Shown in pieces: positions 32,500 to 37,705 of a DNA stretch of 37,705 nt. The translations under genes and the position numbers were made by a program. The number at the start of each line of letters is the position of its first letter. The stretch's first letter is position 1. Source of the DNA: an uncultured Alphaproteobacteria bacterium (GTDB lineage Bacteria; Pseudomonadota; Alphaproteobacteria; HIMB59); assembly GCA_902522585.1 (NCBI GenBank), contig CABYWI010000006.1, positions 1 to 37,705 of the forward strand. Direction: 5' to 3'. Under the pieces are notes generated by a model, which ran no database searches, was not told the DNA's origin, and worked only from the letters and a program-made list of their open reading frames with translations.

Positions 32500-33261
32500 T
32501 TAAAATTTAATTTTATAACCTTTAGAAAATATGTAGGCGATGGCCGATAAATTCATCAGACAGAAAATTGTAATCATTGAAAGACTTATCGCAATACTGA
32601 CATCTGCCATGTTGTAAAAACTCCATCGAAAACCACTCACTAAATATAAGACGGGATTAGCAAGAGATATTTTTTGCCAAAATTCAGGAAGCCAAGATAT
32701 GGAGTAAAGAGAACCTCCTAAGAAAACCATTGGTGTTATAATGATAGTTGGGATAAGAGATAATTGCTCCCAGTTCGTGGATAAAACTCCAATTAAAAAA
32801 CCAAGCAAACTAAAAGTTAGCGCTGTTAAAACAAGCATAAGAATCATTACCAAAGGATGAGCAATGGAGATTTCTACAAAAATACTTGCGGTACCTAAAA
32901 TCAATAAGCCTAAAACAATAGATTTCGATGTAGCAGCACCTACAAATCCCATCACAATTTCCCAAGATGATAAAGGCGCAGCATAAATCTCGTTAATAGT
33001 GCCGAGAAATTTAGGAAAAAATATTCCAGATGCAGCGTTTGATAAACTTTGAGTTAAAAGCACCAGCATCATCAGTCCAGGGACAATAAAAGATCCATAA
33101 CTTACGTCCTCAATTAAAGGGATACGAGAACCGATAGCGGAGCCAAAAACTACGAAATATAAGGATGTTGAGATAACCGGAGAGAGAATACTTTGAATGA
33201 TCGTTCGTCTCATTCGATCCATTTCATGAAGATATATTGCTTTGACACCAATCCAGTTCAT
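32500..33261 (-). CDS. ABC-2 type transporter permease (YadH-like)
   Basis: A 253-residue permease with six membrane helices: MNWIGVKAIYLHEMDRMRRTIIQSILSPVISTSLYFVVFGSAIG, MLVLLTQSLSNAASGIFFPKFLGTINEIYAAPLSSWEIV, LTALTFSLLGFLIGVLSTNWEQLSLIPTIIITPMVFLGGSLYSISWLPEFWQ. It resembles YadH and other drug/polysaccharide ABC-2 exporters. It forms the membrane part of an exporter with the preceding ATPase, overlapping it by 4 bases. The substrate is unknown. Confidence 0.88.
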   Translation of the reverse strand: MNWIGVKAIYLHEMDRMRRTIIQSILSPVISTSLYFVVFGSAIGSRIPLIEDVSYGSFIVPGLMMLVLLTQSLSNAASGIFFPKFLGTINEIYAAPLSSWEIVMGFVGAATSKSIVLGLLILGTASIFVEISIAHPLVMILMLVLTALTFSLLGFLIGVLSTNWEQLSLIPTIIITPMVFLGGSLYSISWLPEFWQKISLANPVLYLVSGFRWSFYNMADVSIAISLSMITIFCLMNLSAIAYIFSKGYKIKF

Positions 33262-34190
33262 GCGCTCTCCTTTAATAATTGTTCAAATATATTCTCTAGT
33301 GAGGTCTGGGCAGACTTGAGATCTTTCAGCTTAAGACCAGAGTTTTTCACTTCTTGAAGTAAAGCAGTAATTCCTGTGGTTTCAGCTTGAGAGTTATAAA
33401 TAAAGCATAATGCTTGCCCTTCATTAGTAATCGTTAGGTTATAATCTTTTAAGGAGTCAGGGATGCTCTCAATTTTTTCTTGCAGTTCAATAGTCAAAAG
33501 TTTTTGACCCATTTTTTGCATCAAGTCATCTTTATTCTCAGTTAGAATAATTTCACCATTATTGATAACAGACACTCGATCTGCAATTGCCTCAGCCTCT
33601 TCAATATAATGAGTTGTAAGAATAATAGTCACTCCTTTTTCTTGTAATTGCTTGACCACTCTCCACATATCTCTTCGCAATTTAATATCAACTCCTGCTG
33701 TTGGTTCATCTAAAAATAAGATTTGTGGTTCATGGCTTAGTGCCTTGGCGATTAGAGCACGTCGCTTCATCCCTCCTGAAAGCTCACGTAGTCGATTATC
33801 TTTTTTATCCCAAAGGCTTAAGTCTTTTAAAATTTTTTCGATGATTTCTGGATTATCTCTTTTTCCATATAGCCCTCTAGTATAAGAAACATTTTGAAAC
33901 ACCTTTTCAAATGCTTCTAGTTGTAATTCTTGGGGGACCAACCCAATCATTGAACGTGTTTTTCGAAAATCTTTAATGACATCGAAGCCGTCAACTGTAA
34001 TGCTTCCAGATGTAGGAATAACAACGCCACAGATGGCGTTGATAAGAGTTGTCTTGCCTGCCCCGTTAGGACCTAGAAGAGCTAGAATTTCACCTCGATT
34101 GATTTCGAGGTTTACTCCTTTGAGAGCTTCGAATTTGCCCGCATAGGTTTTTCGGACATTATCAATTTTAATTAAAGTACCAGATGTCAT
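33258..34190 (-). CDS. ABC transporter ATP-binding protein (YadG-like)
   Basis: The 310-residue ATPase carries Walker A LGPNGAGKTTL (~40-50), the Q-loop region VPQELQLEAFEKV, signature LSGGMKRRALIAKAL, Walker B ILFLDEPTAGVDI and the switch ILTTHYIEEAE. A C-terminal helical region follows (TGITALLQEVKNSGLKLKDLKSAQTSLENIFEQLL), as in YadG/DrrA-type exporters. It energises the adjacent permease. A 51-base gap before the DMT gene contains no obvious motif. Confidence 0.92.
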   Translation of the reverse strand: MTSGTLIKIDNVRKTYAGKFEALKGVNLEINRGEILALLGPNGAGKTTLINAICGVVIPTSGSITVDGFDVIKDFRKTRSMIGLVPQELQLEAFEKVFQNVSYTRGLYGKRDNPEIIEKILKDLSLWDKKDNRLRELSGGMKRRALIAKALSHEPQILFLDEPTAGVDIKLRRDMWRVVKQLQEKGVTIILTTHYIEEAEAIADRVSVINNGEIILTENKDDLMQKMGQKLLTIELQEKIESIPDSLKDYNLTITNEGQALCFIYNSQAETTGITALLQEVKNSGLKLKDLKSAQTSLENIFEQLLKESA

Positions 34191-34241
34191 GAATTAAATG
34201 AGGTACATTATATTATAAGTAATAAACAACAATATAGTTAT

Positions 34242-35129
34242 TTAAGTTGTTTTAGCCTTTTTACTTTTCTCTATTAAATAAGTGCTAATTAATACTGCAA
34301 CAAGAGCTACAATAATTTTATAAGTTATTTTTTCTCCTAAAAATAAATAACCAAAAATTAGACCAAATATAGGAATGATGTAGGCTACTTGGGACTGAAA
34401 CACCAAGCCATTATTTTTTAAAATGTAAAATCGCATCAACCAGGCAATTGCTGTGGCTACGACTCCTAAGTAGAACAAAGAGATCGTTGAAGACCATGAT
34501 GGTCGTAATTCAGTAGGATTATCAACGATAAATAAGATTGGCAGAAAGATGATTACTGCCCAAATGAGTATACTTGTAGTAACCGTCTCATTTTTTATAT
34601 GCTTTAGCTTCAATGAAAAGAGGCCTCCCAATGTATAGAAAAAAGGACCCAAAATAATAATTAGAGCATATAGAAAATTACTTTCATTAATTAAAAGGTC
34701 ATCAGAAAATAAATATATAATTCCCATAAAACCAATAGCAATACCTAAAAGTTTAAGAAGATTAATTCTTTCATCTTGAATAAAAAGCTGACCTAAAATA
34801 GTCGCAAAAATAGGAGCTGTCGACATTAATATCGCTGCCATGTTGCTTTGTACTTTTATTATTCCAAAAGAAATAAAAAAGAATGGAAGGATAAGATTCA
34901 CCACTCCAATTAGAGCATACATTTTCCAGTGTTCACCAAACGCTTCAATTTTAATTCCCTTCATCCAACAATATAAAACTAAAACTAGGGCTGCAAAAAA
35001 AATTCGACCAAATGCGAGAGTTATTGGAGTATAGGTATCGGAAGCAATCTTAATATTAAAAAAAGCACTTCCCCAGATCGCAGCTAGTGTAATTAGTAAA
35101 AAAAAGTCTTTGAGTGATGCTTTATGCAT
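34242..35129 (-). CDS. EamA/DMT-family transporter
   Basis: A 295-residue protein with ten membrane helices in two EamA repeats: FLLITLAAIWGSAFFNIKIASDTYTPITLAFGRIFFAALVLVLYCW begins the first and GPFFYTLGGLFSLKLKHIKNETVTTS the second. FQSQVAYIIPIFGLIFGYLFLGEKITYKIIVALVAVLISTYLIEKSKK closes it. Such proteins export metabolites or amino acids. Its ATG overlaps the alaX stop by one base, so it is the last gene of the tight operon starting with cinA/helicase. Confidence 0.9.
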   Translation of the reverse strand: MHKASLKDFFLLITLAAIWGSAFFNIKIASDTYTPITLAFGRIFFAALVLVLYCWMKGIKIEAFGEHWKMYALIGVVNLILPFFFISFGIIKVQSNMAAILMSTAPIFATILGQLFIQDERINLLKLLGIAIGFMGIIYLFSDDLLINESNFLYALIIILGPFFYTLGGLFSLKLKHIKNETVTTSILIWAVIIFLPILFIVDNPTELRPSWSSTISLFYLGVVATAIAWLMRFYILKNNGLVFQSQVAYIIPIFGLIFGYLFLGEKITYKIIVALVAVLISTYLIEKSKKAKTT

Positions 35130-35812
35130 TAATCAAGGGTAAATTGAACACGCTTGTTCATTTTCCCTTTGCTCTCATATTTTAAAAATTTAAATTCACC
35201 AATCTCTTTTGTATTAGCCACATGGGTTCCTCCACAAGGTTGCAAATCTATAGTTCCTATTTTAACTAATCGAATTTGCCCATTAGTTCTAGGTGGTTGG
35301 ACAGAGAGAGTACGAACCAATTCTAGCTGTTGGTCAAGCTCCTCATTGGTAATCCATTGATAAGAAATAGGATGTTCTTGTTGAATAAAATCATTAATAA
35401 TTTGATTAAGTGTTTCAAAATCAAAAGTCTCCTCACCCAAATCAAAATCTATTCGACTTTTCTCCAAACCAATCGAGCCGCCAGTAACATAGTAAGGAAG
35501 AGCAGCACAAAGGAGGTGCATGCTGGTATGCATTCGCATTAGACGGAAACGATGGTCCCAATCAATGCTGCCTTGAATTTCACCAGAGGCCTCTTCGATA
35601 GCCTCTTCGAGGACATGGGCGATGCCTTTTTCATGTTTAATTGTATTGATAACATTGAATTTTTGGTCGTTAACCTCCAAAACTCCTTTATCGCCGGGTT
35701 GTCCTCCACTTTGAGCATAAAAACAGCTATCGGCAGTGATAATTTTTTCATCCTCAACGGCCACAATGGTAGCCTGAAATTCTTTAATATAACTATCGTT
35801 TAAATAAATCAT
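35129..35812 (-). CDS. AlaX-type alanyl-tRNA editing hydrolase
   Basis: A 227-residue stand-alone editing domain. It removes Ser or Gly wrongly attached to tRNA-Ala. Family features are FYAQSGGQPGDKG, the zinc histidines H95 and H99 in MRMHTSMHLL, and C193 with H197 in PCGGTHVANT. The length (about 227) fits the AlaX-M class that carries an extra N-terminal domain. The protein overlaps the upstream 58-residue gene by 4 bases and the downstream transporter by one. Confidence 0.93.
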   Translation of the reverse strand: MIYLNDSYIKEFQATIVAVEDEKIITADSCFYAQSGGQPGDKGVLEVNDQKFNVINTIKHEKGIAHVLEEAIEEASGEIQGSIDWDHRFRLMRMHTSMHLLCAALPYYVTGGSIGLEKSRIDFDLGEETFDFETLNQIINDFIQQEHPISYQWITNEELDQQLELVRTLSVQPPRTNGQIRLVKIGTIDLQPCGGTHVANTKEIGEFKFLKYESKGKMNKRVQFTLD

Positions 35813-35985
35813 TTTTTACTCTCTTCAATTTTATAATCCACACAAGCCTCTATACCTCCTTGTGAATTACTCTCGATTTTACACTCTTCATAGAAGCCAT
35901 AATACTCAAAAGTTGAAGCTACATAAAGGGCAACAACCATAATTGTAAAGACTGTGATGGCATAAATGGTTTGTTTAGATTTCAT
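35809..35985 (-). CDS. 58-residue membrane-anchored protein with two Cys
   Basis: The ORF MKSKQTIYAITVFTIMVVALYVAS, then TFEYYGFYEECKIESNSQGGIEACVDYKIEESKK, is below the track cutoff. It has one N-terminal membrane helix or uncleaved signal and a short acidic periplasmic tail with two Cys (C35, C48) that could form a disulfide. Its ATG overlaps the helicase stop by one base and its TGA overlaps the alaX ATG by four. Those tight junctions make a real gene likely. The function is unknown. Confidence 0.65.
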   Translation of the reverse strand: MKSKQTIYAITVFTIMVVALYVASTFEYYGFYEECKIESNSQGGIEACVDYKIEESKK

Positions 35986-37286
35986 CAAATTAACCGGTCC
36001 TGAAATCCAATCAGCTGTCTGTTAACAATAACATCAGATTTTTTTAAAGGTCGAAGCAGCTCAATTCCCTCTAAGCTAATACATCTACTCAACGCCACAT
36101 AGAGTTGACCTGGAGCGAAGGAGCCCTGACTCATATCAATAATTACTTTTTCAAATGTTTGACCTTGACTTTTATGGATGGTAATTGCCCAAGCCAGTCT
36201 CATTGGATACTGCTTAAACGAACCTGTAACATTTTCTAAAACTTCTTGTTGATCATCATCATAAGAATATTGAATTCGATCCCACTTCTCTTTTTTTACC
36301 TCATAGATTTTATGATTAATTTTAACTTTAATCTTTTTTTCAGCAATTTCATGAATGGTTCCTATCGAACCATTAACCCACCTCTTCTCGGGATCGTTCT
36401 TGATCATAATCACTTGCGCCCCTTTTTTAAGTTTGAGTACCTCATCGGTTGGAAATAGTTCTTTGTAAAACTGTCCTGTGGCTTGGGCTCGATAAGAGAA
36501 TTCCTCACTACTTAATTGTTTCAAATAATTTTGATTAATGCTGCTAGCCCTTGCATTGGTTGTGGTTAGGATAATCTTTCCCTCGTCCATTTCAAAATTT
36601 TCCACCAATGAGTTATTAAGGTTATCAATTTGAGAACTAGTAATTGAACCGTCACGAACAGCATTCAAAAGATAGATAAAATGATCGTCTGTTTGTCTAT
36701 AAATGCTTTGTAATTCAAGAGTTTTAAACTGTGCATCTTGGAATATATTTGAATGGAAGAAAAATTGACCATTAGGGTAAATTCGCTCTAGTAAACTAGA
36801 CTCATCCATATTGACAACAGGGGGTAATTGAAAGAGGTCTCCAAAAACGACTAACTGAACCCCTCCAAAAGGTTGGGTTAATTTTTTGCGATGGACACGA
36901 AGAGAGTAATCAATTGCATCAAAGACATCGGCACGGACCATGGATATCTCATCAATAATCAGAGTTTCAAGATTTTGAATTAATTCTACCTGTCTTACTT
37001 TTTTAATATGACGAGTTTGAATGACCTTAGGGGGAAAGCCAAAGAAAGAATGAATAGTCTGACCTTTGACTCGAATAGCCGCTACGCCTGTGGGAGCAAG
37101 AACGGCAGTATTTTTTTGGGTGACTGATCGGAAATAAGCAAGGAGCGTAGACTTCCCACTTCCAGCTTTGCCAGTAATATAAAAATGATCTTTAGTATTT
37201 TCTATTTGTTCGACAATCGACTCAAACTCCTCACTGAGAATAAAGTCATCAGGAAGAAGACTGTTGTAATTTTTCTTATAACCCAT
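35985..37286 (-). CDS. PIF1-like DNA helicase
   Basis: A 433-residue SF1B helicase: Walker A GKAGSGKSTLL (~39-49), APTGVAAI, motif II LIIDEISMVRADVF, motif III VFGDLFQLPPV, and C-terminal motifs AITIHKSQGQTFEKVIID and YVALSRC. This pattern matches PIF1/RecD-type helicases acting 5' to 3' on DNA, possibly on stalled forks or G-quadruplex DNA. It lacks extra nuclease domains. It overlaps the upstream cinA-like gene by 11 bases and the downstream small gene by one base. Confidence 0.9.
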   Translation of the reverse strand: MGYKKNYNSLLPDDFILSEEFESIVEQIENTKDHFYITGKAGSGKSTLLAYFRSVTQKNTAVLAPTGVAAIRVKGQTIHSFFGFPPKVIQTRHIKKVRQVELIQNLETLIIDEISMVRADVFDAIDYSLRVHRKKLTQPFGGVQLVVFGDLFQLPPVVNMDESSLLERIYPNGQFFFHSNIFQDAQFKTLELQSIYRQTDDHFIYLLNAVRDGSITSSQIDNLNNSLVENFEMDEGKIILTTTNARASSINQNYLKQLSSEEFSYRAQATGQFYKELFPTDEVLKLKKGAQVIMIKNDPEKRWVNGSIGTIHEIAEKKIKVKINHKIYEVKKEKWDRIQYSYDDDQQEVLENVTGSFKQYPMRLAWAITIHKSQGQTFEKVIIDMSQGSFAPGQLYVALSRCISLEGIELLRPLKKSDVIVNRQLIGFQDRLI

Positions 37287-37705
37287 CCATAATCTCTTTG
37301 ATCATTAAAAAACACTCCTTGACTGTCCCTTTTTGAATTTGCAGTCGAGATAAACTCGATGAAAACTGAAGTTTTTTGACATAAATTATTTTTTGATAAC
37401 ACACCCCTGAATAAACAAGACCTACAGGCTTTGTTTTAGTTCCTCCTCCAGGTCCTGCCACCCCAGTTGTAGAAAGAGTTAGTTGGCATTTTGAAATTTT
37501 AGCTAAATTAAAACACATCTGAGCGCAAACTTGTCGGCTCACCGCTCCATTTCGACGAAGAGTTTCGGGGCTAACTTTTAAAAACTTGCTTTTCGCATCA
37601 TTCGCATAGGTAATCATTCCATTTTGATAGATAGCTGAAACCCCAGGATAAGAAGTAAAGGCTGCAGCCAGCAAACCCCCCGTACAAGACTCAGCTGTCC
37701 CTACG
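37276..37705 (-). CDS. CinA C-terminal-domain amidohydrolase (PncC-like), 5' end outside window
   Basis: The minus strand is open to the window edge: GTAESCTGGLLAAAFTSYPGVSAIYQNGMITYAND, then GAVSRQVCAQMCFNLAK, and STTGVAGPGGGTKTKPVGLVYSG. These are the signatures of the CinA C-terminal domain, which hydrolyses nicotinamide mononucleotide (PncC) and recycles NAD. The track start (37674) is an internal TTG; the real gene extends upstream, so the N-terminus is missing. It overlaps the helicase gene by 11 bases, indicating an operon. Confidence 0.88.
   Translation of the reverse strand, partial: VGTAESCTGGLLAAAFTSYPGVSAIYQNGMITYANDAKSKFLKVSPETLRRNGAVSRQVCAQMCFNLAKISKCQLTLSTTGVAGPGGGTKTKPVGLVYSGVCYQKIIYVKKLQFSSSLSRLQIQKGTVKECFLMIKEIMDGL

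Noticed and set aside
1-37705. CRISPR arrays, prophage, transposases, rRNA or tRNA genes
   Set aside because: Reading by eye showed no spaced direct repeats, integrase or transposase motifs, or conserved rRNA/tRNA segments; a tRNAscan or Infernal run would be needed to be certain about small RNAs.

Overview
The window is AT-rich and densely packed, with no stretch over about 210 bases lacking a gene, no rRNA or tRNA that I could see, and no insertion sequence or CRISPR array. The protein set (short CysE, BioY, SbmA/BacA-like transporter, GlnK-AmtB, ProXWV-type onium transporter, DmdA, GBBH-like dioxygenase) suggests a marine, streamlined, low-GC alphaproteobacterium of the SAR11/HIMB59 kind. 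That placement is an inference from gene content and base composition. No phylogenetic marker was analysed.

Layout. 1-9.3 kb is mixed housekeeping: a truncated MFS transporter, a 27-residue polybasic peptide gene, a secreted TPR protein, a Tat-type MsrB, BioY, transaldolase, a Cys-phosphatase with a small Cys-motif partner, exonuclease I overlapping a GLYK-type kinase, an RmlA-like nucleotidyltransferase, a CBS-domain protein and an SbmA-like transporter. 9.3-11.4 kb holds a small membrane protein, a GNAT acetyltransferase, and a sulfur module (cysE followed by a YeeE/YedE transporter split into two genes).

11.4-26.1 kb is the most interesting region. A divergently transcribed Ldh_2-family dehydrogenase faces a long co-directional array: ProX, ProW, ProV, an aldehyde dehydrogenase, a divergent membrane-dipeptidase-family protein, a 551-aa protein I do not recognise, a DUF3726-like protein, DmdA-like demethylase, a YcaD-like MFS transporter, a RidA-family protein, a gamma-butyrobetaine-dioxygenase-like enzyme, a divergent enolase-superfamily protein and an exported glutathione peroxidase. 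Many junctions overlap by 1-11 bases. I read it as an uptake and catabolic system for one or more N- or S-methylated osmolytes (DMSP, betaines, possibly N-methylated heterocycles). The unrecognised pair and the enzymes with altered active sites are the best candidates for undescribed chemistry.

26.1-37.7 kb is mainly on the minus strand: glnK-amtB, a bacterial voltage-gated channel homologue with an unusual selectivity filter, a DUF1800/DUF1501 pair, an SH3-domain protein followed by a SOUL-family protein, a YadG/YadH-type ABC exporter, and a tightly overlapping run of CinA-C (partial), PIF1-like helicase, a 58-aa membrane protein, AlaX and an EamA transporter.

Several genes have a -10-like box only 6-8 bases before the start codon, which suggests leaderless mRNAs. 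Starts were moved from the ORF-track positions where in-frame alternatives, spacing or domain fit argued for it.
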